A stretch of DNA of 47,124 nt from Terriglobia bacterium (GTDB lineage Bacteria; Acidobacteriota; Terriglobia; JAJPHL01), in NCBI GenBank assembly GCA_021325275.1, contig JAJPHL010000061.1, positions 1 through 47,124 of the forward strand. Direction: 5' to 3'. The stretch's first letter is position 1. Each line of letters opens with the position of its first letter. The notes below the pieces were generated by a model. It saw nothing but the letters and a program-made list of their open reading frames with translations. It had not been told where the DNA came from and did not search any database. Below, in pieces: positions 26,198 to 35,570 of this stretch. The position numbers were made by a program, and so were the translations under genes.

Positions 26198-27333
26198 GGC
26201 AGAATGTGAAAAAGGCCCAAGACCAACTCCAGCACCAGAATCAGCAGAATCGCCAGTTCCATGAATTCCATCCGAAACGTGCCGACCTCGTCGATCAACG
26301 ACCGGTACAACACCTCGGCCGATTCCAACTTGTGATCGACCAGCGTCTTCCATTCGTTCAAACCTAGCTTTTGCGCCGCCAGGCGATAGGCGCGCGATCC
26401 GAAAATGTCACCGAAAAACTTCAGGCTGTTTTCCGATTTCTCCGTCAGCTCGGAAATCTCCACGTACAGCGTGTTCAACCTTCGCGCGGTGCGCCGGTAG
26501 CTGTATCCGCGCAGGAGATCGGCGGTGCGTCCGCGCCGGTTGGCCATCTCGTCGTAAACCGTGCCTAACTGCGCCGTCAAAATCTCGTCGTAGTAGCGAT
26601 ATTCAAGCAACTGCGAGTTCGCAAATTCGAAAATCTCCGCGGTCGTCTCGAGACCCGCGGGATTGTCGAAGACAAACGCGGCATTCCAGCTTGCTACGAG
26701 AAGGTCGTCCGGGTAATAACTCAAGGCCCCGCTCATCACTTCCGCGACTTCGAGGTCGCTGAGGGTACTCGTATCCGCGCGCAACAACTGAGCGATCGCG
26801 CCGCTGTGCGTTCGAGCCAATTCCGCGGCATCGCGAAGGTCGCCCTCCCGCCCGTCTCCGGCCCGCCCGTCGCCACAGGGATGCACACCGAAAATCGCGT
26901 AATCTTCCATCATCCGCACGGTGTGCGCTTTCACCAGCGCCGTTTGCAAGTTGCTCAGCCGGCGATCCAACGTCGCGGCCACCGCCGCTTCCAAATCCGA
27001 ATCGCCGACCACGGCGGCGCTCAGCGCCACAAACTCTTTCCAGCTTCCGCTGAATGGCGTTTGCAGCGTCACGCTGACCACGCCGTAATCGTAAAACTTG
27101 AAGCGGCACTGGAATTGGCAGCGCGATTTCCATTCGAGCGGTTCGGCGGTAACCAGCAGCGGCGGATTTTGGAACTGAAGGTAACCGGGCGCTCCGTACT
27201 TGAAAGCGAGGCGCGCTTTGCTGGACTCCGTTCCCAGGAGCCGCTGCAACGCCGCCAGGTCGATGGCTTCACAGGTTTCGTAGAGGTAATAGAGAACCGC
27301 AACACCGGACGCGATCTCGGCTCGCTCGTCCAC
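26194..27333 (-). CDS. RMD1/YagE family protein (DUF155)
   Basis: With the GTG start at 27333 this is 379 residues; an ATG at 27414 would give 406 but lacks support, and neither has a clear ribosome binding site. It matches the RMD1/DUF155 layout: an N-terminal mixed region (ERAEIASGVAVLYYLYETCEAIDL), an acidic helical middle, an arginine-rich helical segment (YEDEMANRRGR type, here YDEMANRRGRTADLLRGYSYRRTARRL), and a C-terminal membrane helix ending in LLILVLELVLGLFHILP. Yeast RMD1 family members are mitochondrial or nuclear-division proteins; bacterial roles are unclear. It is coupled by a 4-bp overlap to an exported glycosidase, an unexpected partner, and lies divergent from a small gene. 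Confidence 0.7.
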   Translation of the reverse strand: MDERAEIASGVAVLYYLYETCEAIDLAALQRLLGTESSKARLAFKYGAPGYLQFQNPPLLVTAEPLEWKSRCQFQCRFKFYDYGVVSVTLQTPFSGSWKEFVALSAAVVGDSDLEAAVAATLDRRLSNLQTALVKAHTVRMMEDYAIFGVHPCGDGRAGDGREGDLRDAAELARTHSGAIAQLLRADTSTLSDLEVAEVMSGALSYYPDDLLVASWNAAFVFDNPAGLETTAEIFEFANSQLLEYRYYDEILTAQLGTVYDEMANRRGRTADLLRGYSYRRTARRLNTLYVEISELTEKSENSLKFFGDIFGSRAYRLAAQKLGLNEWKTLVDHKLESAEVLYRSLIDEVGTFRMEFMELAILLILVLELVLGLFHILP

Positions 27334-27429
27334 GAGTCGATCATATCGCGGATTGCATTCTCGCGGATTCTCCTCCGTGGATGCGCAAGTTGGAGAGCCG
27401 ATTGCACACAACATCCGCGAGGAGAACGT

Positions 27430-27600
27430 ATGCCCAGAGGAAAACACTTGCGGGGAGTCAGCAGTAAAGAACAGCGCCAGTACGAACACATCAAGGAAAG
27501 CGCAGAGCACAGTGGACGCTACGGCGCCCGCGCCAAGGAAGTCGCGGCGCGCACGGTGTTAAAGAAACATCGCCAGGCCGGACACTCCAAGGGCCACTGA
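27430..27600 (+). CDS. Small basic protein, 56 residues
   Basis: The frame begins at an ATG with a good ribosome binding site (GAGGAGAAC just upstream, about 27418-27426). The product is basic and helical: MPRGKHLRGVSSKEQRQYEH, then IKESAEHSGRYGARAKEVAA and RTVLKKHRQAGHSKGH. The layout (MPRGK..., KE-R-YEHIKES, A-E-AARTV-K) is that of small proteins often annotated as plasmid-stabilisation-like or as KGG/ChaB-like stress proteins. That label is from memory of the pattern and is uncertain. The gene lies divergent from RMD1 and convergent with the UBP zinc-finger gene about 100 bp on. It could be a DNA-binding or stress-induced protein. Confidence 0.65.
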   Translation: MPRGKHLRGVSSKEQRQYEHIKESAEHSGRYGARAKEVAARTVLKKHRQAGHSKGH

Positions 27601-27698
27601 GATCGCGCCGCATTGAGACTCAAACGGGCTGCGCGTCGCGCAAAGGGATTCTCTTTGCGCGCAGACTGTTTCACGGGCGTTCCGGCGCGCGCCCGCTC

Positions 27699-27956
27699 CT
27701 ATTCCCATCCAACTTGATCGATGTAGCACCACTTCCAGTTTTCGCCGGGCTCGAGCGAACGCACAATCGGATGACCGCTCGAATGAAAATGCTTCGTGGC
27801 GTGCTTGTTCTTCGAGGAATCGCAGCAACCGACATGGCCGCACGAAAGGCACAGCCGAAGATGGACCCACGTGTCGCCCATCTTGAGGCATTCCTCACAG
27901 CCTTTCGTCTTTGGATGAACGTTGGCGATTTGATTGAGATGTTTGCATTGGTCCAT
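27699..27956 (-). CDS. UBP-type zinc finger protein
   Basis: This is an 85-residue protein that is almost entirely a UBP-type (BUZ-type) zinc finger. Cys/His ligands are clear: CKHL near residue 4, CEECLKMG near 20, LRLCLSCGHVGCCDSS near 35-48, KHFHSSGHPI near 55-62, and a C-terminal WKWCYID. In eukaryotes this finger binds the free ubiquitin tail; bacteria lack ubiquitin, so the ligand here is unknown. It is divergent from the cNMP-binding/thioredoxin-reductase-like gene, with about 70 bp between their likely starts. In many bacteria these two families occur together or are fused, which supports a shared function. Confidence 0.88.
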   Translation of the reverse strand: MDQCKHLNQIANVHPKTKGCEECLKMGDTWVHLRLCLSCGHVGCCDSSKNKHATKHFHSSGHPIVRSLEPGENWKWCYIDQVGWE

Positions 27957-28026
27957 GCCAACACTCTATCGCCCCGGCGTGAAGGAAACAACGCTGGTGA
28001 TAAGATCAAGTTTGAGCGAAATCTTC

Positions 28027-29733
28027 ATGCGCGGCAAACCAACCGATCCGATTTTGCAGACAGCTTCCACGGGAAGTCGGCCGGAACTCGCGTTTCCGCG
28101 TCTGACCGACGACATGATTCTGCGCCTGCGGAAATACGGTGTGGAGGAGACGCTCCCGCCGGAAACCCGGATCTTTAGCGTGGGCCAGCGCGATGCAGAA
28201 ATGTTCGTGGTCTTAGACGGCGAGATCCGTGTTGTTGTTTCCAATAGCGCGGGAACGCCCGAGACGGTCGCCACGCAAGGGCCGGGCGAATTCACCGGCG
28301 AGTTGAATTTGTTCACCCCGCGCCATACTCTGGCCGACGGTTTCACCGCTTCGGAATGCCGCTTGATCCGCGTTTCGCGCGACGAGATCCGCCGCATCAT
28401 GAGCTCGGAAGGCGACATCGCCAACCTCATCATGCAAGCGGCGATTTGGCGCCGCATTTATTTGATCGACCATTCGATTTCCGGTGTCACGATCCTCGGT
28501 CACGGCCACGACGCGGGAACCATCGAGTTGCGGCGATTTCTGACGCGCAACAGTTATCCACACCGCGTGATCGATCCAAGCGAGGAGAAAGCCGACGAAC
28601 ACCCGGATGCAACCCGCGCGGAATCCTACGCGGGAGTGGCGCTGCCCGCGATTCTTTTCGGTAATGGACGCATTCTCGAGCGACCGAGCATCGCGCAAGT
28701 GGCCGACGAACTGGGGATCACTGTGTCGCTTGATCCGAACGCTGTGTACGACGTCGCCGTGGTCGGCGCGGGTCCCGCGGGATTGGCGACCGCCGTGTAC
28801 GGAGCATCGGAAGGACTCTCCGTTCTCGTCGTCGAGAGTGTCGCGCCCGGCGGACAAGCGGGATCGAGCTCGCGAATCGAAAACTATTTGGGATTTCCCA
28901 CCGGCGTGTCGGGTTTGGAGCTGGCTACGCGTGCGCAATTACAGGCCCAGAAGTTCGGCGCGCTGATGGCGATATCGCGCGACGTAGTAGCGCTGGAACA
29001 TGTCGACGACTTTCACTGCTTGACGCTCTCCGACGGACACCGGGTTCTCTCGCGATCCGTGGTGATCGCGAGCGGCGCGCGGTACAGCAAATTGGCGGTG
29101 GAAAATTACGATCGCTTCGAGGGTTGCGGAATCCATTACGCCGCCACGGGCATGGAAGCGACGCTGTGCCGGAACGAGGAAGTGGTGGTCGTGGGCGGCG
29201 GCAATTCCGCAGGTCAGGCGGCGATCTTTCTTTCCTGCACCGCGCGGCACGTCCACATGCTGATTCGCGGAGATTCGCTCTCCGCGACGATGTCGAATTA
29301 TCTGATCGAGCGAATTGAAAACTCCAAGCGGATTACGCTGCATCGGAATTGCGAAATCGATCGCGTCGAGGGCGACACCGCGCTGGAACGCGTCGGTTGG
29401 ATGAACAAGAAATCCGGAGGCCGCGAGATTCGCGAAGTGGGAGCGCTTTTTGTGATGATCGGCGCACAGCCGTGTTCCGCGTGGGTGGGATCGGTCGTCG
29501 CCCTCGACTCCAAAGGCTTCATCCTGACCGGAACCGAAAACTGCTTCGAAAACTCGCGCTATGCGACGAATGTAGCCGGCGTTTACGCCGTAGGCGATGT
29601 GCGCGCCAACTCCATCAAGCGCGTGGCGTCCGCGGTAGGCGAAGGATCGGTGGTGGTGTCCGACATCCATCGCTATCTCGCCGAGCATCGCGACGCCCAT
29701 CCTCCACCGACCGTCTCGGCTGCGCCTGCCTGA
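28027..29733 (+). CDS. cNMP-binding/thioredoxin-reductase-like flavoprotein
   Basis: This is a 568-residue, three-part protein. Residues about 30-150 form a cyclic-nucleotide-binding beta-barrel domain (ETRIFSVGQRDAEMFVVLDG, GPGEFTGELNLF). About 155-235 is a thioredoxin/glutaredoxin-like domain without a CxxC (VTILGHGHDAGTIELRRFL). About 240-560 is a thioredoxin-reductase-like flavin/NADPH domain: DVAVVGAGPAGLATAVYGAS, APGGQAGSSSRIENYLGFP, EVVVVGGGNSAGQAAIFL and GVYAVGDVRANSIKR. At the usual CxxC site the sequence reads CGIHYAATGMEA, so the redox-active dithiol is absent. The chosen start is the ATG at 28027. The Trx-like part lacks catalytic Cys too, so electron transfer probably differs from ordinary thioredoxin reductase. 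Confidence 0.88.
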   Translation: MRGKPTDPILQTASTGSRPELAFPRLTDDMILRLRKYGVEETLPPETRIFSVGQRDAEMFVVLDGEIRVVVSNSAGTPETVATQGPGEFTGELNLFTPRHTLADGFTASECRLIRVSRDEIRRIMSSEGDIANLIMQAAIWRRIYLIDHSISGVTILGHGHDAGTIELRRFLTRNSYPHRVIDPSEEKADEHPDATRAESYAGVALPAILFGNGRILERPSIAQVADELGITVSLDPNAVYDVAVVGAGPAGLATAVYGASEGLSVLVVESVAPGGQAGSSSRIENYLGFPTGVSGLELATRAQLQAQKFGALMAISRDVVALEHVDDFHCLTLSDGHRVLSRSVVIASGARYSKLAVENYDRFEGCGIHYAATGMEATLCRNEEVVVVGGGNSAGQAAIFLSCTARHVHMLIRGDSLSATMSNYLIERIENSKRITLHRNCEIDRVEGDTALERVGWMNKKSGGREIREVGALFVMIGAQPCSAWVGSVVALDSKGFILTGTENCFENSRYATNVAGVYAVGDVRANSIKRVASAVGEGSVVVSDIHRYLAEHRDAHPPPTVSAAPA

Positions 29734-29773
29734 TATGGTAGAATGCCGAATTGCGAAAGACGTTATTTCGGCA

Positions 29774-32665
29774 ATGAAACGACTCTTAACCCTTATATTT
29801 CTTCTTACGATTGCTGCGGCTTTGCACGCCCAATTAGCAAAGGCAACGGTAATTGCCGGCGGCACGTGGCAGTATTTGGCGCCGTTCGTCGGCAAGCCCG
29901 CGACCAGCGCACCGTTTGGCTACGTGAGCAGTCTGACGATTGATCCGGCGGGCAATCTTGTCTTTGTCGACCAAAGCAATTTTACAGTCGGCAAGATTTC
30001 GTCGCAGGGCATCTTGATCTCGCTGGCGGCGGGTCCGTTCACAGGCGTAGGCGAGAACATTCCAACTTTCGCTAGCGGCTTCTTTCCCAGTGCGGTCAGC
30101 GACGCCGCCGGCAATGTTTATTTCTCAGAACCGAATTCCTACGACGTCAAGAAAGTGACGCCAAATGGCACCGCTAGTGTCTTCGCGGGAACGGGACGCG
30201 CGCCGAACGGCTCCGATCCGCCCTCCAACCTCGCGACACAGACGCCGTTGGTCCCAGAGAATCTAGGGATCGATGGCGCGGGTAACGTGTATATCTATGC
30301 CGGAGCGGTTTACCAAGTAAATCCGACCGGTCAGATCAACCGAACTCCTGCCGGTGGAACATACGGGCGGATGGCCGTGGATGCGGCGGGCACGATCTAC
30401 GTCGCATCGAATGAAAACGACTTTTACAGCAGCAGCAGGAACGTCATTGTATACGATGGCACGCAACAAACCACGGTTACGGCGCTGAATGGCGTGTTCA
30501 TGCTAGGAATCGCTGTCGATTCCCAAGGCAATATTTATGTCACCACGTTGTCTCAAGTCCTGCGCGTGAACAAACTGAGCACGTCGACGTACGCTTCCAC
30601 CGCGACAGTGGTCGCCGGCACCGGCACGCAGGGATTTTCGGGCGACGGCGGACCGGCCACGAAGGCCACGTTCAGTTTCGGCATGTCGTTCAACGTCGCC
30701 GGCGGCGGCATCGCCGTGGATTCGACGGGCAACATCTACGTGGGCGACTGCAGCAATTCCCGCATTCGCAAGATCGACACCAACGGAACCGTGACTACGT
30801 TCGCGGGCTCCGGCAATGGAAGCCGATCGATCGGCGACGGTGGCCCGGCCACTTCGGCACTTTTCGGATCGATCACTGCTCTAGCGTCCGATTCCGCCGG
30901 CAACTTATATACCCTTGACCCAAACTCAGGCGGGATCGTCCGACGAATCGACGCCACGGGTACGATTAACGCATTTGCCGGGAGCAGGCAGGGCAGCACG
31001 GCGGACGGGATTCCAGCGACACAGGCGCAAATCTCCGCGTTTTCCATGGCGTTTTCTCCGGCGGGAGAACTGTGGTTCACCACGCAAACCGGACTCCGCA
31101 AGATCAACGCGGCGGGAATCATCACAACTCCGCTTACCTACGTCGCGAATGGCGCGATAACTAGCGATGTGTTCGATTCCTCGGGCAATCTTTATGCAAT
31201 CCAGGCCAACCGCGTCATCATAAAGTACTCCCAACTTTCGTCCAACTTGCCGACCGGAACAGCCACTTCAACCGTTGTGGCCGGCTCGGGCGCAACGTCG
31301 AGCAACGGCACCGGCGACGGCGGACCGCCGCTCAACGCTCCGTTGGATCCGACCTCGCTGGCGATCGACCACTCGGGCAACCTGTTCATCGCCGACGGAG
31401 CAAATAATTTCAAGATCCGAGAGCTCACGTCCTCTGGTGTTCTGAGCACGTTCGCAATCGGATCGGGGTCGAGCGCCTACCCTCAGACGGGGAGGCTGGC
31501 GACCGATTCCGCGGGAAACCTCTTTGTGATCGGAAGTGTGCAACTCGCCAATCAACCCTACCAACAGGAGATCGTCAAGGTGTCTCCTTCGGGGGCTGTT
31601 AGTACCATCTTCACCACCGCCAGCACCGACCTCAACTTCGGGATCGCCGCCTTCGACTCCTCCGGACACCTTTATGTCACCGCGTCCGACGGCAACGGAG
31701 TGACGCAGGAGATTTTCCGCTTCGATGCGCTGGCGCCTTCGATTACGTCGTTCTCGCCGAGCTCCGCAACGTCTGGCGCAAAGGCGTTCACCTTGACAGT
31801 CACGGGAAGCGGATTCGATGTCGATTCCATGGTGCAGTGGAACGGCTCCTTGCGCACGACAACGTATGTGAGTTCGACGCAACTCACCGCGCAGATCACC
31901 GCCGCCGACATCGCCACCGCCGGAGCCGCGAACATTACGGTTTTCAATCCCGGCTTGGGCGGAGCAACGTCGTCTCCGTTTAGTTTTAACTTTGGCGCGC
32001 CGGTCTTTACCTCCGCCAGCATCGTCAATGGCGCGAGTTTTCAGGCGGGCGTCGCGCCGGGATCGATCGTTTCTATTTTCGGAAGCAACTTAGCGACGGC
32101 CACAACGGTGGCGGCCACGCTTCCCTTGCCTGCGTCGCTGGGTGGAACGAAAGTCACGTTGAATGGGACCCCTTTGCCATTGTTCTTCGTGTCGCCGGCA
32201 CAGGTCAACGCGCAACTTCCCTTCTCCGCGTCTTCGGGGCCGCTCGTGATCAACAACGCTTCGGCTTCGCTCTCGCAATCGATTGTTGTGACGAGCAGTA
32301 GTCCCGGAATCTTCCGCACGACCGGGCTGCAAGGCGCAATCTTGAATCCGGATTACACGCTCACTGACGCGACAAATCCGGCGCGCGGTGGCAGCATCGT
32401 GATGATGTATTGCACGGGACTCGGCGCCGTCACGCAATCGGTGACCGAAGGCAGCCCCTCTCCGGCCGCGACAACAGTGGTGACGCCGCTGGTTTACGTC
32501 AACGGGTCGTTGGCGAACGTGGTGTATTCGGGACTCGCGCCGGGATTCGCAGGACTCTATCAAATCAATTTCGTCGTGCCGCCAAACTCCCCGATTGGAA
32601 CGAGCACGGTGATGCTTCTGATGAACGGGATCACCAGCAATAGTGCAACGATGGCCACTCAGTAG
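29774..32665 (+). CDS. Secreted NHL-repeat protein with Solibacter-type C-terminal domain
   Basis: This is a 963-residue protein. The signal peptide (MKRLLTLIFLLTIAAALHAQ) sets the start at 29774. Residues about 20-640 hold many NHL-like propeller repeats with the pattern G(G)GIAVDS.GNIYVGD..NSRIRKI and FSGDGGPATKA. A single IPT/TIG-like Ig domain follows (about 650-735, ITSFSPSSATSGAKAF...GSGFDVDS). The last roughly 230 residues (ASIVNGASFQAGVAPGSIVSIFGSNLA..., AQVNAQLPF..., VMMYCTGLGAVTQSVTEGSPSP, FAGLYQINFVVP) are the TIGR03437 domain typical of Solibacter and relatives. It is probably exported and bound to the cell surface. A paralogue follows 2 bp downstream. Confidence 0.9.
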   Translation: MKRLLTLIFLLTIAAALHAQLAKATVIAGGTWQYLAPFVGKPATSAPFGYVSSLTIDPAGNLVFVDQSNFTVGKISSQGILISLAAGPFTGVGENIPTFASGFFPSAVSDAAGNVYFSEPNSYDVKKVTPNGTASVFAGTGRAPNGSDPPSNLATQTPLVPENLGIDGAGNVYIYAGAVYQVNPTGQINRTPAGGTYGRMAVDAAGTIYVASNENDFYSSSRNVIVYDGTQQTTVTALNGVFMLGIAVDSQGNIYVTTLSQVLRVNKLSTSTYASTATVVAGTGTQGFSGDGGPATKATFSFGMSFNVAGGGIAVDSTGNIYVGDCSNSRIRKIDTNGTVTTFAGSGNGSRSIGDGGPATSALFGSITALASDSAGNLYTLDPNSGGIVRRIDATGTINAFAGSRQGSTADGIPATQAQISAFSMAFSPAGELWFTTQTGLRKINAAGIITTPLTYVANGAITSDVFDSSGNLYAIQANRVIIKYSQLSSNLPTGTATSTVVAGSGATSSNGTGDGGPPLNAPLDPTSLAIDHSGNLFIADGANNFKIRELTSSGVLSTFAIGSGSSAYPQTGRLATDSAGNLFVIGSVQLANQPYQQEIVKVSPSGAVSTIFTTASTDLNFGIAAFDSSGHLYVTASDGNGVTQEIFRFDALAPSITSFSPSSATSGAKAFTLTVTGSGFDVDSMVQWNGSLRTTTYVSSTQLTAQITAADIATAGAANITVFNPGLGGATSSPFSFNFGAPVFTSASIVNGASFQAGVAPGSIVSIFGSNLATATTVAATLPLPASLGGTKVTLNGTPLPLFFVSPAQVNAQLPFSASSGPLVINNASASLSQSIVVTSSSPGIFRTTGLQGAILNPDYTLTDATNPARGGSIVMMYCTGLGAVTQSVTEGSPSPAATTVVTPLVYVNGSLANVVYSGLAPGFAGLYQINFVVPPNSPIGTSTVMLLMNGITSNSATMATQ

Positions 32666-32667
32666 CC

Positions 32668-35568
32668 ATGCAGAATCGTCAACTCTTCGTCATCGTGATG
32701 CTGTTGGCGGCGAGCACGGTCAGCGCGCAGTCTCTCGCGAAGGCCACGATCGTCGCGGGCAGCCCGTGGGGATTTCCGGCCTCGGCGATCGGAGCGTCCG
32801 CGAACAGTGCGCCGCTGGGACTCGTGACGGACGTCGCGGCGGGTCCCGATGGAAGTGTCTACGCCGTCGACTTCACCAATCAGCAGATTTGCAAAATCTC
32901 AGCGCAGGGAATATTGACGGTCGTCGCCGGCGGTCATAGCAGCGTGCCGTTCTCGTTCCCGGCCTCGTCGGCGATTCTCCAAATCGGCCTCGCCGTTGAC
33001 CAAGCGAACAATCTATACTTCACTCAACTGAATCCACCGCAAGTCCTCAAGCTAACACCCGCGGGGGGGTTGACAGTCTTCGCCGGCAACGCCTTCACAG
33101 GATTCGCAACCGACGGAGCACCGGCGACTTCAACATCGTTGATGCAGCCGTCAAGTTTGGCAATCGACAAGATGGGGAACGTTTACATCGCGGACGGAAA
33201 CTATGTGCGGGTCGTTCATACCTCGGGAATCATGAACACCGTCGCCGGCGGCGGAACTCTCACACCGATCGACATTATCCCGACGACCGCGAGTCTCATG
33301 GGTCCGATGCACATCACGGTCGACTCTGCCGGAGACCTGTTCATCGCCGATGGCACGGGAATCCGCAACGGTGTTTTCGTCTCCGAGCGCCTTTTCGTGG
33401 CGGCAGGCGGCTTGATTCAACCGATCACGGTGCAGAGTTCCCTTCCGCCATTCGGACTGGCGATCGACTCAAAGGGAACCCTCTATTACGCGACATGGGC
33501 CGGTGTGGAACGCCTTCGTCAACTCGGCCCTACTGTTTGGGAAACGCAGCCCACTCAATTCGCAGGATCATCGCCGAACAGCAGTGGATTCTCTGGGGAC
33601 GGTGGCCCGGCTCTTAGCGCGCTCTTCAATACGATTCTCCCTTCGACCTCCACCGTTCCCTACGGTGGGGCGGGTCTGGCGATCGATGCATCCGACAATC
33701 TCTACCTGGCGGACACCGCCAACGCGCGCATCCGGAAGATCTCGACTGTCAGTTCGCTTTCGAACATCGTCTCGACCGTCGCGGGAGGCGGGCCGTACAA
33801 ATTTAGTGGCGACGGCGGTCCGGCCAACGCCGCGAACATGTGGGCGCCCATGGGATTGGCCTTCGACAAAGGCGGCAATTTGTACATCGCGGAAAACTTC
33901 GGGAATCGCGTGCGAAAGGTCACGCCGTCGGGAACGATCAGCACCGTGGTTGGCAATAGCTTGGCCGCGAACAGCGGAGACGGCGGCCCGGCGGCCAGCG
34001 CGTCGATCAACGCGCCGGTGCAAGTCGCGGCGGATTCATCCGGCAATCTATTTGTCGCGGAGTCCGGAGTGATCCGCGAAGTTTCGAGCAAAGGAATTGC
34101 GTCAACCGTCACGAGCTCGGCCGGCCGGACAGTCGCAGTGGACTCGTCCGGCAATCTGTACTCCAACGGGCAAAACGCTCTCGTGAAGGTTGGGGTTCCC
34201 GGCGGCAGTGTAACGACGATCGCGCTGCCAGGTCTTTCGAAAGTGACGCCGTCCGGACTCGTCTTCGACTCCGCAGGCAATCTCTTCGTCGGCGACACAA
34301 CAAGTCTCGAGATTTACAAACTCACCGCGACAGGATCCCTGACTGCCATTTCAGGCGCACCAGGGAGCTCGGGCGGCGACGGCGGCATGGCCGCACAAGC
34401 GTTCGTTCATCCCGGAGCGTTGGCGATCGACTCCTTGGGCAACATCTACAACATCAGCAACAGCACTGGCGTGCGAAAGATCACGCCCTCCGGCCTCGTC
34501 AACACAATCTTCGTCCCCCCATCGCCAGACTTGCTCGTGACCGGCATTGCCGTGGATTCCGGGGACCATGTATATGTTTCGTCCTACGACGACTTGGTCT
34601 ATCGGCTAGATGCGGCTGCGCCGACGCTGGCATCGATTTCCCCAACGTTGGCCAGCACCGGCAATCCCATCACGTTTACGGTGAGCGGCTCCGGATTCGA
34701 CGTGGATTCCGAAGTCATGTGGAATGGCGCGCCTCGCCGGACGACGTACGTCTCGTCCAAACAATTGACGGCCGCGATTCCGGCAACCGATCTCGCCACG
34801 TTGGGCTCCGCATCCATTACGGTGCTGAATCCTGCTTTGGGCGGCGCGTTGTCCGCGGCAACGTTGAAGTTTCAAATTGTCAGCGCTGCGTTTTCTTCTT
34901 CCGGCGTCGTGAACGGCGCGAGTTTCGTCGCGGGACTCTCGCCGGGATCGATCATTTCGATCTTCGGCACGAACTTGGCCAAGGGAACAAACGTTGCCAC
35001 CACCGTGCCGTTGCCCGCGTTACTCGGCGGAACAACGGTGACGCTGAACGGCACGCCGATGCCGTTGCTCTACGCCGGACCCACGCAGATCAACGCGCAG
35101 GTTCCGTTTAACGCGACCGGAACAGCGAACTTGACCGTCACAACGGACTCGCCGACCACGCAATCGGTGACGGTGACGCCGGCGAGCCCAGGAATTTTCC
35201 AAACGGGCGTGGGCGCCCAAGGCGTGATCGTCGACAACAACACGTTTGCGTTGGCGGACGTGAGTCATCCTGTGGCAGCGGGTAGTTTCATCGTGATTTT
35301 CTGCACGGGACTCGGCGCGGTGAATCCGCCGGTGGCCGAGGGAACGGCGGCGCCTTCGTCTCCGCTGTCAAACGCCGTGACCCTGCCGCAGGTTTTGTTC
35401 GGCACCTCAAACACGCCAGTCACGCCGCTATTCGCCGGCTTGGCGCCGGGATTCGCGGGACTCTATCAAGTGTCGGTCCAAGTGCCGGCGAGCGCGCACG
35501 GAACGACGCGGGTGTCGCTGAACTCGAACGGAGTCGCGAGCAATAGCGTGACGTTCGAAGTGCAATAA
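32668..35568 (+). CDS. Secreted NHL-repeat protein with Solibacter-type C-terminal domain, paralogue
   Basis: This is a 966-residue paralogue of the preceding gene with the same order: signal peptide (about 1-20, ...SAQSLAKA), NHL-like repeats (FSGDGGPALSALF, NLYLADTANARIRKI), IPT/TIG domain (ISPTLASTGNPITFTVSGSGFDVDS), and TIGR03437 domain (SGVVNGASFVAGLSPGSIISIFGTNLA, TQINAQVPF, IFCTGLGAVNPPVAEGTAAPS). The start is 2 bp after the upstream stop, so both are probably translated from one transcript. The C-terminal halves are far more alike than the propellers. A minus-strand gene converges on its 3' end with a 2-bp gap. A role in surface binding or secretion is inferred; no catalytic motif is seen. 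Confidence 0.9.
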   Translation: MQNRQLFVIVMLLAASTVSAQSLAKATIVAGSPWGFPASAIGASANSAPLGLVTDVAAGPDGSVYAVDFTNQQICKISAQGILTVVAGGHSSVPFSFPASSAILQIGLAVDQANNLYFTQLNPPQVLKLTPAGGLTVFAGNAFTGFATDGAPATSTSLMQPSSLAIDKMGNVYIADGNYVRVVHTSGIMNTVAGGGTLTPIDIIPTTASLMGPMHITVDSAGDLFIADGTGIRNGVFVSERLFVAAGGLIQPITVQSSLPPFGLAIDSKGTLYYATWAGVERLRQLGPTVWETQPTQFAGSSPNSSGFSGDGGPALSALFNTILPSTSTVPYGGAGLAIDASDNLYLADTANARIRKISTVSSLSNIVSTVAGGGPYKFSGDGGPANAANMWAPMGLAFDKGGNLYIAENFGNRVRKVTPSGTISTVVGNSLAANSGDGGPAASASINAPVQVAADSSGNLFVAESGVIREVSSKGIASTVTSSAGRTVAVDSSGNLYSNGQNALVKVGVPGGSVTTIALPGLSKVTPSGLVFDSAGNLFVGDTTSLEIYKLTATGSLTAISGAPGSSGGDGGMAAQAFVHPGALAIDSLGNIYNISNSTGVRKITPSGLVNTIFVPPSPDLLVTGIAVDSGDHVYVSSYDDLVYRLDAAAPTLASISPTLASTGNPITFTVSGSGFDVDSEVMWNGAPRRTTYVSSKQLTAAIPATDLATLGSASITVLNPALGGALSAATLKFQIVSAAFSSSGVVNGASFVAGLSPGSIISIFGTNLAKGTNVATTVPLPALLGGTTVTLNGTPMPLLYAGPTQINAQVPFNATGTANLTVTTDSPTTQSVTVTPASPGIFQTGVGAQGVIVDNNTFALADVSHPVAAGSFIVIFCTGLGAVNPPVAEGTAAPSSPLSNAVTLPQVLFGTSNTPVTPLFAGLAPGFAGLYQVSVQVPASAHGTTRVSLNSNGVASNSVTFEVQ

Positions 35569-35570
35569 GC

